The notes under the pieces: generated by a model | Database searches by the model: none | Seen by the model: only the letters and a program-made list of their open reading frames with translations | What the model was told of the DNA's origin: nothing | Position numbers and translations under genes: made by a program | Assembly (NCBI RefSeq): GCF_001426375.1 | Contig: NZ_LMEO01000003.1 | Location: 448-64,447 of the forward strand | DNA: 64,000 bases | Reading direction: 5' to 3' | Source of the DNA: Paenibacillus sp. Root444D2 | Lineage (GTDB): Bacteria; Bacillota; Bacilli; Paenibacillales; NBRC-103111 | Shown: piece by piece, positions 18,277-27,305 of the stretch | How positions within the stretch are numbered: position 1 is the first letter of the stretch | Layout: each line of letters starts with the position of its first letter

Positions 18277-18372
18277 TTATGGCCCCCAAGGCTGTGATAC
18301 AACGGATGAATAAACCATAGCTGTCAAAACAAGAGTCATAAGTACCCAATTCTTCCAATTTTTCATTTTCAT
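18277..18372 (-). CDS. 31-aa signal-like peptide, candidate quorum-sensing propeptide
   Basis: An ORF with a strong ribosome site (GGGGAGGAA) encodes 31 residues: a basic start (MKMKNWKNW), a hydrophobic core (VLMTLVLTAMVYSSVV) and a short polar, proline-rich end (SQPWGP). This is the layout of exported RRNPP propeptides, whose last five to eight residues are re-imported and bind the regulator. It is divergent from an HTH-TPR regulator gene 278 bp away and has its own promoter with a perfect dyad. There is no cysteine, so it is not a cyclic autoinducer precursor. Translation and export are not proven. Confidence 0.7.
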   Translation of the reverse strand: MKMKNWKNWVLMTLVLTAMVYSSVVSQPWGP

Positions 18373-18411
18373 TTCCTCCCCTTTGTTTGAAAAGAATGTC
18401 TAGTCAAATGG

Positions 18412-18457
18412 AAAAATCCATTAAAGAAATTATACTTTTAATGGATTTTTTATACAA
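18412..18457 (-). promoter_or_regulatory. Peptide-gene promoter set in a perfect 14-bp inverted repeat
   Basis: AAAAATCCATTAAA (18412-18425) and TTTAATGGATTTTT (18437-18450) are exact inverted copies with an 11-nt centre. On the minus strand TTGTAT (18457-18452), a 17-bp spacer and TATAAT (18434-18429) make a good promoter, and the -10 box lies inside the centre. This is a likely operator, most simply for the adjacent HTH-TPR regulator. A cruciform or RNA hairpin is an alternative. Confidence 0.7.
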
Positions 18458-18650
18458 TGAAAATATTCAAAATATACGATAATTCGATATAAAATGACAT
18501 AAAGGGAGAAGGATCTTTTTCATATGTTCGGATGTCCCTTGGTACATCTTACCTCCCAATCTTCCAAAGAGGTGCCTCTTCTTCGTTTTTATTATACAAT
18601 GGTTGATAATGAATGAATGAAAACTCCATAGGCACTTAGGGGGATTTTGT

Positions 18651-19883
18651 ATGTATGAAGGTAAAATCATCAAATTTTATCGAGAAAAAGCCCAATTAAC
18701 ACAAGAGCAATTGGGTCGAGGTATTTGTTCCGATACACATATTAGTAAAATAGAACGAGGCTCGACCGAATATGCGCCTGAGATCATTACTCTCCTATCT
18801 AAACGCCTAGATATTAATATAGAACAAGAGGCCATTCGCCTCAAAAATATCCGAACCCGCCTCCTTCATTGGCATGATGTAATTATTGAGCAGCTATTTG
18901 AAGATATGGATAAGTTGAACAACGAACTTGAACGTGAACACCTGGTCCAACTCTCTGATTACAAAGCACTCTACTCCTTATTAAAAGCTAGATATTACCT
19001 CATGCATAGTCAACCGGCAAATGCTTATAAGATTATTAAGCAAATCAATAAGGTTGCACATCAGCTCCCCCTTTATGAAACCAATTTATTCAAGCATGTA
19101 TTAGGGATGTACTATATGACTAAACAGGATTACTTTAAGGCCATAGATACGTTAAATGCCATCGTCTATGAGGATTACAATAACCACGAGTATTACTATC
19201 ATTTAGCAGTTGCCTATCACACCGTCCAATCACCGATAATGGCGTACTATTATGCAGAGAAATCCTTGGTTTTTTTCAAAAGTATTAATAGCTTTTTAAG
19301 AGTTATTGATGCTGAAATGCTCATGCTGATCCAGGTCAAAGATGATAAAAACCGAGATTTTAAGGAAACCATAAGACGCTTTGAGAAACTGCTTCTAAGT
19401 TGTGATATCTGTAATGCGCCTACTCGAAAGGCAAGAGTCCTGCATAATTTGGCCTTTGAATACCTAAGAAGGCAAGACTATGAGTCTGCCAGCAGGTATT
19501 ATCAGCAATCCATGAGTCTTAAAGAAATAAAGTCAGCCCCTTACCTACTTTCTTTAGAGGGATATATTAGAAGCTGCCTGGATGGAGCATTATTTTCCCG
19601 AGATGAATTAATAAAAATGACTCAAGATGGATTAGCTATCGCTAAAGGAATCAAGGAATCCTTATATATACTCCTCTTTAACCTCATTCTATTCTTGATC
19701 AAAAAACAAGATGCAGAGTATCATCATTATTTAAGTGATCAAGCATTACCTAAATTTAGAGAATACGGGTATACGTATCTGATCCAACGGTCCGAGAAAG
19801 AGTTATTCAATTACTATTCGAAGACAAATCAGCATGATAAAGCTATGGAAATAGCCCTTGTTTTGATTAACCATGAGAATTAG
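18651..19883 (+). CDS. HTH-TPR regulator of the RRNPP type
   Basis: 410 residues. Residues 1-65 form an XRE-type HTH (IIKFYREKAQLTQEQLGRGI, then THISKIERGS). The rest is a run of TPR-like helix pairs (YYMTKQDYFKAIDTLNAIV, LAFEYLRRQDYESASRYYQQS). This architecture is that of PlcR/NprR/AloR-like peptide receptors. A ribosome site AGGGGG precedes the ATG. It is divergent from the 31-aa peptide gene and closed by a bidirectional terminator. It most likely binds the mature peptide and controls the peptide/DUF5317/GGDEF-EAL unit. Confidence 0.85.
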   Translation: MYEGKIIKFYREKAQLTQEQLGRGICSDTHISKIERGSTEYAPEIITLLSKRLDINIEQEAIRLKNIRTRLLHWHDVIIEQLFEDMDKLNNELEREHLVQLSDYKALYSLLKARYYLMHSQPANAYKIIKQINKVAHQLPLYETNLFKHVLGMYYMTKQDYFKAIDTLNAIVYEDYNNHEYYYHLAVAYHTVQSPIMAYYYAEKSLVFFKSINSFLRVIDAEMLMLIQVKDDKNRDFKETIRRFEKLLLSCDICNAPTRKARVLHNLAFEYLRRQDYESASRYYQQSMSLKEIKSAPYLLSLEGYIRSCLDGALFSRDELIKMTQDGLAIAKGIKESLYILLFNLILFLIKKQDAEYHHYLSDQALPKFREYGYTYLIQRSEKELFNYYSKTNQHDKAMEIALVLINHEN

Positions 19884-19891
19884 CTTTATGC

Positions 19892-19937
19892 AAAAAAGGA
19901 ACTTTGCCACAGATTCAGTGGAAAAGTTCCTTTTTTT
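19892..19937. terminator. Bidirectional terminator
   Basis: AAAAAAGGAACTTT pairs with AAAGTTCCTTTTTT around an 18-nt loop, with A and T runs on both sides. It serves the HTH-TPR gene on the plus strand and the subtilase gene on the minus strand. Confidence 0.85.
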
Positions 19938-19947
19938 GTCTATTCTG

Positions 19948-22900
19948 TTAATTCTTTGGCTCAAAACCTAGTTCATGCAAGTAATAAGCCAATCCTTTTT
20001 TCCCGTCTTTCTCTTTCGGTTTACCTTTGGCATCCGGATCTATTCGTAGGAAGTTCTTTTCGATGAAACGAATATCCTTCTCATCCACGATTCCATCTTG
20101 GTTCAAATCCTCTATCTTGGAGGATTTCCCGTAAGCGTGGACCGCTTTCTTGAGATCTTCAATGTCGATCATATTATCGCCATTCACATCTCCGGCGTAA
20201 CTGAGCGGCTGATCAGGCGAAAGCCATGGATCTGTTCCTATAAGCTCTCCATCTTCCGTTTTACTCAATTGTACCGTTAATTTGCTTTTTAAATGCCCCG
20301 GAACCTCTACAATGATATCGTAAGCCTGTTCTGAAACAGGGAGATCATAAATGTAGAAAACGCCGCTGTTATCGATGGTTCCCGCATACGTTTTTCCATC
20401 CGCTGCTCTCGCGTATGCTTTGGATCCGATCTTAGATAAATCCTTATTCCAATCCAAATAGCCATTTTCATCCATAAATGCTTCAGCCCACGTAACTGAT
20501 GCGATAGTCGAATGTTTCGGAATTATATCAAATCCGTTGATTTGGTTAAAAACAGGCGCTTTCGTTGGTATCGTTTCCCCATTTTTCATGTAGAAAAACT
20601 CTTCGATATTTTGTTCGATATTCATCGTATCTTTTTCCAAATACCACTTATCATCAGTCAATCTAAAAGTAACATCAAGGAAGGCACTGTCTCCATCAAA
20701 CCCGTGAAAATTGTTTCCTGTTATTGAGGCCCCAACTTTCACCATCTTTTTGGATTCGGTGTACACATCGTGATCACTTACGACCGCGTCATCCACTTTC
20801 ACCTTAAGGCCTTTTTGGGCAGCCATCGCTTTAAAAGCGGGGTTTACCTTTACATCTACAAACTCAAAATGCTTATAATAATCCACCGTATAAGTGCCAG
20901 AGATAAGCTTCTCGACGTTGTTTAAATTTAAGGTCATAGTAATCTCGTCACCCAAATATACTTTTTTCTTATTATATTGTGGTACGACATAAGCTGAGCC
21001 TGCTTTGATAAACCCATAGTGGTGGAAATCTCTAACAAGGCGTGCGTTTGTAGCCATGTCAACTGGGAACAAGTTTAACGTTAAAGGGTAATCCTTAATA
21101 TCATCCGGCGTTACGCCGAACTTTACGTCTCCGCTGGGCTGAATAGGGAATTCACCGTCAGGATAGACGTTTTGATTTTCATAATAATAGAGATGATTAG
21201 CAGATTGCGTGATGTTCGACGATGATAGAGAATCAAGGGCTGCGTCATGTACGTTGGCATGTACCCACAGAGCACTCTGATCTTTACCGTTTATTTTTTC
21301 AACTGTATACATATCATCGCTAACCTCGTAGACACCTGGCGCTTTGTCTAGGAAATTGAGTTCCGGCAGCGTATTATCCACAACAAATGCTTGTTCTTTG
21401 GTGTAAGTAAGACCATTCTCATCCGTTGCGATCATCCTAACCTTATACGCGCCTTCCGGCAAATCTACTGGAGTTGGACTAACACTCGGATGAGAAGGAT
21501 CTCCAGTAAAGGGAAACACCCACCCGCCAACGGGATAGATATAAATTTCTTGATCTAAAGGGGCATCTACTGCATTAACAGAATGTCCATTAGCACTCCC
21601 CATTACATGTCCATCCTTATCCGTTATGAGCACATCGATCTTTTGTATAGGGCTATTCAATTTGAAAAACAATATTTTAGCTGGGTCTTCTAGAAAAGGG
21701 TGGCTCACTTCAGGCGGTTTCGTCATAATTGCCTGGTTACTCAATTGCATATATTCGATTCCTGGTTCAACCACACGAACAGCAAAAGGAATCCGATATT
21801 TCGCTTCAGCTTGCGTTGGATCCGCATTTTCAATGTGAATATAACCTTCATATCTGCCTAATGCCGCATTGGTTGGAACCTGAATGCCCGCTATCAGATC
21901 GGTCATCTGATAAGTGGCTACACTGACGGTGCTGGGTACATTCACTGTAACACCATTTACCACAGCATTTGGCAAACCTGGCTTCGCCGGCAAATATTCA
22001 ACCGTGATATGATATTGTTTATCGTTAGCGCTTCTATTTTGGATAACTAAGTTACGACTCTCCTCAACTGCTGTGTTCTTACTTTTAGCGTGGTTTCCAA
22101 AAAATAGAGAGCCTGTTAGATCTTCAATTTCAGATAATACGCCATCTTTTTCGTTAATAGTCTTAGCTTTCACTTTAATTGAAGTAGTAGCAAAAACCGC
22201 TTCGGTAACATCAACTTCACCTGCACCCACTTCATAGACCGAGTAATTTCCATTAAGGGCATCTGCTGTATTCATCAATGCAGCTTTCACATCAAAAGGC
22301 GTATAAGTATTATTTTGCTGCAAAACAAGTGCGGCTATACCTGCCATATGCGGAGTGGCCATGGAGGTTCCAGAAATGCGGGCATAGGCTGATGAATAAT
22401 CTATCCCATCTTCGGGACTATTGATATACTCCGGATAGCTGGAGTAAACGGCTACACCCGGTCCGATAACGTCCGGCTTAATGTCATAATTCGTATTAAC
22501 CGGACCTCTTCCGCTGAAATCTGCCAAGTGGTTGCCTTCAGTCACAATCGAGTTTACGGCTCCAAAGGTTATCGTAGGCTGATCAAGCGATAATAAGAAT
22601 TCCCCATCTGCTTTAGTCAACCGGAATGACGGGATAAATTTGGGACCTTGCCCCGTATAGTGCGGGATTTCTCCAACCACATTGTTGTACATTAGAACTG
22701 CCTTTGCTCCGGCTGCTCTAGCATTTACGACCTTCTCGTCCAAGGCATTCTCTCCCCGCGCAATCAGGGCAACTTTACCTGTAAAGTCCTTACCTTCAAA
22801 GTCAGCACTCATACCCAGTCCCGCATATACGATTGGGAATGTCTTTCCTGTTAAATCTCCTAGGTTATCGTTGAAATTTTTGGCTAATAGCTTCATATCA

Positions 22901-24225
22901 GGAAGCTGCGTAACCACACTAGAGTAGACGCTCGCCGAAACCGTAGGAATGGCCATGGAGAAATCGCTTGCTCCAACCGTAATACCAAGTGCTGTCGTGC
23001 CCGGAACGGTAACTGTTCTTTCATTTGGCCCTGAATTCCCTGCTGCTACAAGACATACCACTCCTGAGAGTGTCGCGTTGTTAATAGCGATTGCTTCTGG
23101 GGCAAGTGGGTCATTATACGTAGCTCCCAAGGATAAATTAATGACTTGCATTCCGTCTTGCACGGATTTATCGATTGCAGCGATAATTCCGCTTTCAGGT
23201 CCGGTTCCATAAGGTCCTAACACTCTATACACATAGAGATCAACATCAGGTGCTACCCCTAAAACGGGGGAAGCAACGTTGTTGGTGCCTTGACCTGCGA
23301 TCGTTCCCGATACATGAGTGCCGTGCGAAGTAAAGTAAGTGGCTCCACTCGGTTTTCCAACAGCTACCCAGTCATTGTACGTTGTTTCCATAGGATCGGC
23401 ATCGTTATCGATGAAGTCCCAACCTTTCACCGTTACCGGATCGATAGACTTCGGGTCCACGTTCGGTTGGGCCGTATACCCTTTATAAACAGCCTTTAAA
23501 TCGGGATGATTGTAGTCGATTCCCGTATCGAGAACGCCAACCTTAACCCCTTTTCCTTTAATTCCTTTGCTATGCAGAACGTCAATTCCTTCAAGCGGGA
23601 TACGATTGTCATCCGTTATCTGTTGGAGTTGCGGTCCATTAGGAACCGAGGCAATTTCCATTTCTTTTGGATCAAGCCTTACGATATTATCTTTCCAAAT
23701 TCGGTTAACCACGCCAGATTTCAATAGAGTTTCAACATCCGTACCTGGCAAAGTCATCGCAACACCATTGAATGCATGGTGATACTCTCTTGTAATTTTC
23801 AACGCTTCTTCTCCAATCATGAATGGCGTTATTCCAGGTTTAGATTTAGTACTTGGTTTCATCTTTTGTAAAAACTGTTTAAAGACATCGTGATTATCTT
23901 CCGCATCTTTCTGCGCAACAGCAGGTGAGATGCTCACTCCCCCTACCGCCTGTTTAATAACTTCTACCTTAGCAGGAGCTTGCTTAAATTCAATAATAAC
24001 ATGGGTTAATGCCGAACTTTTGAGGTTAATCTCCGGAGAAATCACCGGTCGTCCTACTTTCATTTCCGTTAGAGCTTTTCTTTGATCAGCCGAGAGATTC
24101 TTTAACAAATTCTCTACATTCTTCGAAGGCACCTCAGCAAATACCTGAAAGGGAAATAATGAAGATACAAGTAATAAACCGGCTAAAGCTTTTGTAGCAA
24201 TTTTGTTCAATCTACCTTTTCCCAT
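19948..24225 (-). CDS. Large secreted subtilisin-family protease with dockerin-like C-terminus
   Basis: 1425 residues. A signal peptide (about 1-30) is followed by an inhibitor-like prodomain, then a peptidase S8 domain with Asp233 in VGVLDTGIDYNHPD, His301 in SHGTHVSGTIAG and the Ser of ISGTSMATPHMAG near 620. A protease-associated insert lies before the Ser, as in Vpr-type enzymes. Beta-rich domains follow, and residues about 1355-1410 hold two calcium-loop repeats (DVNGDNMIDIEDL and DLNQDGIVDEKDI), the pattern of a type I dockerin. The dockerin may be a plain calcium-stabilised end here, since no cohesin was seen. Confidence 0.93.
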   Translation of the reverse strand: MGKGRLNKIATKALAGLLLVSSLFPFQVFAEVPSKNVENLLKNLSADQRKALTEMKVGRPVISPEINLKSSALTHVIIEFKQAPAKVEVIKQAVGGVSISPAVAQKDAEDNHDVFKQFLQKMKPSTKSKPGITPFMIGEEALKITREYHHAFNGVAMTLPGTDVETLLKSGVVNRIWKDNIVRLDPKEMEIASVPNGPQLQQITDDNRIPLEGIDVLHSKGIKGKGVKVGVLDTGIDYNHPDLKAVYKGYTAQPNVDPKSIDPVTVKGWDFIDNDADPMETTYNDWVAVGKPSGATYFTSHGTHVSGTIAGQGTNNVASPVLGVAPDVDLYVYRVLGPYGTGPESGIIAAIDKSVQDGMQVINLSLGATYNDPLAPEAIAINNATLSGVVCLVAAGNSGPNERTVTVPGTTALGITVGASDFSMAIPTVSASVYSSVVTQLPDMKLLAKNFNDNLGDLTGKTFPIVYAGLGMSADFEGKDFTGKVALIARGENALDEKVVNARAAGAKAVLMYNNVVGEIPHYTGQGPKFIPSFRLTKADGEFLLSLDQPTITFGAVNSIVTEGNHLADFSGRGPVNTNYDIKPDVIGPGVAVYSSYPEYINSPEDGIDYSSAYARISGTSMATPHMAGIAALVLQQNNTYTPFDVKAALMNTADALNGNYSVYEVGAGEVDVTEAVFATTSIKVKAKTINEKDGVLSEIEDLTGSLFFGNHAKSKNTAVEESRNLVIQNRSANDKQYHITVEYLPAKPGLPNAVVNGVTVNVPSTVSVATYQMTDLIAGIQVPTNAALGRYEGYIHIENADPTQAEAKYRIPFAVRVVEPGIEYMQLSNQAIMTKPPEVSHPFLEDPAKILFFKLNSPIQKIDVLITDKDGHVMGSANGHSVNAVDAPLDQEIYIYPVGGWVFPFTGDPSHPSVSPTPVDLPEGAYKVRMIATDENGLTYTKEQAFVVDNTLPELNFLDKAPGVYEVSDDMYTVEKINGKDQSALWVHANVHDAALDSLSSSNITQSANHLYYYENQNVYPDGEFPIQPSGDVKFGVTPDDIKDYPLTLNLFPVDMATNARLVRDFHHYGFIKAGSAYVVPQYNKKKVYLGDEITMTLNLNNVEKLISGTYTVDYYKHFEFVDVKVNPAFKAMAAQKGLKVKVDDAVVSDHDVYTESKKMVKVGASITGNNFHGFDGDSAFLDVTFRLTDDKWYLEKDTMNIEQNIEEFFYMKNGETIPTKAPVFNQINGFDIIPKHSTIASVTWAEAFMDENGYLDWNKDLSKIGSKAYARAADGKTYAGTIDNSGVFYIYDLPVSEQAYDIIVEVPGHLKSKLTVQLSKTEDGELIGTDPWLSPDQPLSYAGDVNGDNMIDIEDLKKAVHAYGKSSKIEDLNQDGIVDEKDIRFIEKNFLRIDPDAKGKPKEKDGKKGLAYYLHELGFEPKN

Positions 24226-24461
24226 GTCCTCACTCCCGGTGTTTGATCTATAGAATCTGAGTTTAAGAACTCTATTAACTACCAGTCTACATGCACTTTA
24301 ATAGGAGGTAAATGGGGGGAATTTTGGGGGTTTTTGAGATGGTTGGTGCCTGAAATGCTAGTCTTTTAATTGAAATGGGACCATGAAATCCCCCTTGGAA
24401 CAACGGTCTCCTGGATGTTACTACTTGTCCATACATGGCAAATCGAAAAAATAAATACATC

Positions 24462-24522
24462 TTGACTTTTCACTTCATGAAGCATATTATTATCTCATAA
24501 CTAAGAATCTTAATTTAAAGAT
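24462..24522 (+). promoter_or_regulatory. Promoter with downstream dyad before the oxidoreductase/GAPDH genes
   Basis: TTGACT (24462-24467), 17 bp, TATTAT (24485-24490). Seventeen bases downstream is ATCTT-6-AAGAT (24507-24522), a dyad in the initially transcribed region that could bind a MarR- or HxlR-type repressor. The remaining 200 bases back to the subtilase start hold that gene's upstream region, with no other clear feature. Confidence 0.6.
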
Positions 24523-24561
24523 ATTATATATTGCATTTACACATTCGAAGGAGTTGTTGAT

Positions 24562-25131
24562 ATGTACGATATCGCAGTGATTGGCGCAGGTCCAGCCGGA
24601 GCAAGTGCAGCATTGTTTGCAGCAAAAGCAGGAAAGAATACTTTACTCATCCATAATGATAAGAGCATGACAAAAAGAGCGTGGCTTGAGAATTATTATG
24701 GTATTGAAGCAATTTCCGGCCCTGATCTTATTGATATTGGAATGAAACAGGCAGTTAAATTTGGCGCTGCATTACAGGAAGAGAAGGTTCAAAATATCGT
24801 TAAACTAGATGAAGGTTTTCGCATTGAAACCAATATCGGACAATATGAAGCTAAATATATCATTATTGCAACAGGAGCTTTAACAGAGCTTGCGGAACAT
24901 TTGGGCTTGAAAACCAAACCAGCAACCGAACCGCGAATTAAGACGGTCATTGATGTTGATACAAATGGCCAAACAAGTTTGGATGGTATTTGGGCGGCAG
25001 GTACAGCAGCTGGCGTTAGCGTCCATGCCATCATCACTGCTGGTGACGGAGCTAGAGTGGCGATAAATGTCATTAGCCAAATAAATGGGGAAAGATACGT
25101 TGATCATGATATTTTAAAAACTTCTGAATAA
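24562..25131 (+). CDS. Short thioredoxin-reductase-like FAD protein
   Basis: 189 residues. It has the FAD-binding GAGPAGASAALFAAKAGK motif at 8-25 and the C-terminal TrxB-like GIWAAGTAAGVSVHAIITAGDGA segment. The NADPH domain and its CxxC redox pair are missing, and the length is about 60% of TrxB, so it is a minimal oxidoreductase fold rather than a working thioredoxin reductase. A ribosome site GAAGGAG precedes it. It leads a three-gene set with DUF896 and GAPDH genes. Confidence 0.85.
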   Translation: MYDIAVIGAGPAGASAALFAAKAGKNTLLIHNDKSMTKRAWLENYYGIEAISGPDLIDIGMKQAVKFGAALQEEKVQNIVKLDEGFRIETNIGQYEAKYIIIATGALTELAEHLGLKTKPATEPRIKTVIDVDTNGQTSLDGIWAAGTAAGVSVHAIITAGDGARVAINVISQINGERYVDHDILKTSE

Positions 25132-25176
25132 AAATTGACCAACTTTACACAAATCATATAAAAGGAGTGGTTCACT

Positions 25177-25404
25177 ATGCTTACCATTTTAAATAAAATT
25201 AATGTACTTTCAAGAAAAGAAAAAGAAATCGGATTAACTGAGATTGAAAAAACAGAACAAGCCAATCTGCGTAAAGAATATCTTCAAATATTTCGTGGTT
25301 CAATAGATAGCTTGCTCTTGAATTCTACAATTATTGACCCGAATGGAGATAATGTTACCCCCGAAAAATTAAAAGAAGAACAGGCCAAAATTGCTGCAAA
25401 ATAA
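25177..25404 (+). CDS. DUF896 (YnzC-like) protein
   Basis: 75 residues, a two-helix DUF896 protein: INVLSRKEKEIGLTEIEKTEQ, then LRKEYLQIFRGSIDSLL. Members occur widely in Bacillota; function is not clear. It has an AAAGGAGTGG ribosome site and lies 45 bp after the oxidoreductase gene and 89 bp before the GAPDH gene. Confidence 0.9.
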   Translation: MLTILNKINVLSRKEKEIGLTEIEKTEQANLRKEYLQIFRGSIDSLLLNSTIIDPNGDNVTPEKLKEEQAKIAAK

Positions 25405-25493
25405 TTGCTTCCTGAGTGATAGGAACCAAAATGTGCTAAAATTGAGGCGTACTCGTAAGGAATTCATATTTATCATTCAATGGAGGTTATACC

Positions 25494-26492
25494 ATGGGCA
25501 AAATAGGAATATTTGGATTTGGGCGTATTGGCAGACAATTATTAAGAGTAGCTTTACAGGATCAACTATTTGTTCCCACGTCCATCTCTGATATTAAAGA
25601 CGCAGCAACACTTGCCGCTCTGTTTGAAGTTGATACCAACTATAAGCGCTGGCACGAAGCCGTATCGGCCCAAGAAGGTAGTATGGTAATCGGTGGACGC
25701 GAAATTCAGTTTATCGATTCTTCAAAAGAAGTCCCTAATTGGAAAGAATTAGATGTAGATCTGGTAATTGACTGTACTGGCCGAGCTGTCACCCGAGCTG
25801 TTGCTCAGGTCCATTTGGATCGCGGGGCAAATAGAGTATTAGTTAGTGGGCCTAGCAAGAGCCTTGAAGATTGTGATGCTGTATTGCTAAAAGGGATAAA
25901 TTTGGATAGCTTTGATCCAGATAAGCATAAAATTATTAGTATGGCGAGTTGTACGACCAACGCATTAGCTCCAGTGGTCAAAATAGTAAAAGAAAACTTC
26001 GGGATTAAGTACGGTCTCTTCTCCACCGTCCATTCTTACACGAACACCCAGTCGCTAACGGATCAGCCTATGAAGGATCGCCGGGATTCGTGGGCTGCAG
26101 CTGAGAATATCATTCCTTCTTCATCAGGAGCTGCAAGAGCCCTTAAATTTATCTGGAATGATTTACAGATTACCGGAAAGGCCTACCGGATTCCAACGCG
26201 CACCGGAAGTATTGCTGAATTAAACCTTGTAACGGAAAAACCATGTACAGTACAGCAGGTAAATGATATTTTCCGCAGTGCTGCCAAAGATGGTCAACTA
26301 AAGGGAGTTCTTGATGTTCTGGAAGGTGAATGGGCATCATCTCGTATCGTAGGCGACCCCCATTCCTCCATCATTGACCTTCCTTTAACCCAACTGCAGG
26401 GTGAGATCCTATCCGTTGCAACTTGGTACGACAATGAATGGGGTTACGCTTCGCGATTAGCAGAAGTTGCTGCTTTTCTAGTTAATAAGTAA
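25494..26492 (+). CDS. gap: Type I glyceraldehyde-3-phosphate dehydrogenase
   Basis: 332 residues. NAD-binding GFGRIGRQLLR at the start; catalytic Cys153 in SCTTNALAP, His in TVHSYTNTQ, and the C-terminal WYDNEWGYASR. It is a paralogue separate from the usual gapA glycolytic cluster, and the flanking genes are not glycolytic, so it may serve stress or a specialised pathway. Ribosome site TGGAGG; terminator downstream. Confidence 0.93.
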   Translation: MGKIGIFGFGRIGRQLLRVALQDQLFVPTSISDIKDAATLAALFEVDTNYKRWHEAVSAQEGSMVIGGREIQFIDSSKEVPNWKELDVDLVIDCTGRAVTRAVAQVHLDRGANRVLVSGPSKSLEDCDAVLLKGINLDSFDPDKHKIISMASCTTNALAPVVKIVKENFGIKYGLFSTVHSYTNTQSLTDQPMKDRRDSWAAAENIIPSSSGAARALKFIWNDLQITGKAYRIPTRTGSIAELNLVTEKPCTVQQVNDIFRSAAKDGQLKGVLDVLEGEWASSRIVGDPHSSIIDLPLTQLQGEILSVATWYDNEWGYASRLAEVAAFLVNK

Positions 26493-26514
26493 AATCGCTA
26501 CCGTTAAATAAGTA

Positions 26515-26549
26515 GGATCACCTCTCCGTTTAAGAGAGGTGATCCTTTA
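26515..26549 (+). terminator. Terminator after gap
   Basis: GGATCACCTCTC and GAGAGGTGATCC form a perfect 12-bp stem around a 7-nt loop, followed by TTTATT. Confidence 0.85.
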
Positions 26550-26592
26550 TTACCTCAATGATCCCCCCTCTTCAATCCTTGAACAAAAGCAA

Positions 26593-27087
26593 TTAATTAT
26601 ACGACATCCATACTGTATGACCCACAACCTCAAAGCCCTGCTTATACCAAAAATTACGTGACTTTTCTAATGAATAAACATACATTTTCTTATTAGGGTA
26701 TTTCAGTTTAAGCCAATCCATGAAGAAAGCTGCATAGCCCTTCCGTTCAAACTCTTTCAGTACATCCAAAGCTTCTATAAATACATAATCTGTTTTGTTC
26801 TTGATATCAATATAGAAGTCTTGTTCTAAGTATTTTTCATCATCGTTAAAATAATCTTTCTCCGCTTTCTGAATTAGCTGTTTCGCACTCGTGTATTCCC
26901 AAACCACGGCATACCCCACCATCGTATTTTCAACTTCAATGAGATATACATCATTAGGCAATTCCGAGCTTTCCTTCTTACTCAATTCCCCTGCATGATA
27001 GCTGTATTGCAATTCACTTAATATCGTTTGGAACTCTTGGTCGAATGGTCTTTTCGTAATCGTAGGCATTATAAATCTCCTTTTCAC
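26593..27087 (-). CDS. GNAT-family acetyltransferase
   Basis: 164 residues. The acetyl-CoA loop is in the segment VLKEFERKGYAAFFMDWLK, near residue 115, and the C-terminal YKQGFEVVGHTVWM is the usual final strand. Substrate unknown. The internal ATG five codons in (MPTITKRP) is an alternative start. It stands alone and converges with the gap terminator. Confidence 0.8.
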   Translation of the reverse strand: MKRRFIMPTITKRPFDQEFQTILSELQYSYHAGELSKKESSELPNDVYLIEVENTMVGYAVVWEYTSAKQLIQKAEKDYFNDDEKYLEQDFYIDIKNKTDYVFIEALDVLKEFERKGYAAFFMDWLKLKYPNKKMYVYSLEKSRNFWYKQGFEVVGHTVWMSYN

Positions 27088-27177
27088 AATGTTGCTAACG
27101 GAAGTATAACATACTTCTACATCACATCCTTTATGTTGGTTAATAGTGTTAACTATAGCTAATCATGTATATGTTCG

Positions 27178-27220
27178 AGTGAACGCAAGAAAACCTAGAA
27201 GCAACAGCTTTTAGGTTTTT
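27178..27220 (+). repeat. Decayed copy of the end of the 39.3-kb XRE gene and its terminator
   Basis: GAACGCAAGAAAACCTAGAAGC is shared, split by few changes, with 39,544-39,565, where it encodes the last residues (ERKKT) and terminator of the XRE gene. Here only the terminator hairpin (AAAACCTA/TAGGTTTT) and the tail codons remain. Confidence 0.7.
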
Positions 27221-27305
27221 GTTTTAATATTTATTTATATGCACCTCGTATGCGGGTCAATGAACAAGTTAGTAGGCTGCTTATAGTGGGTGGTCGGTGA
27301 CCGCA

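Noticed and set aside
18467..18673. A 68-codon minus-strand ORF between the peptide and the regulator
   Set aside because: It covers the start of the regulator gene in antisense and lacks a good ribosome site.
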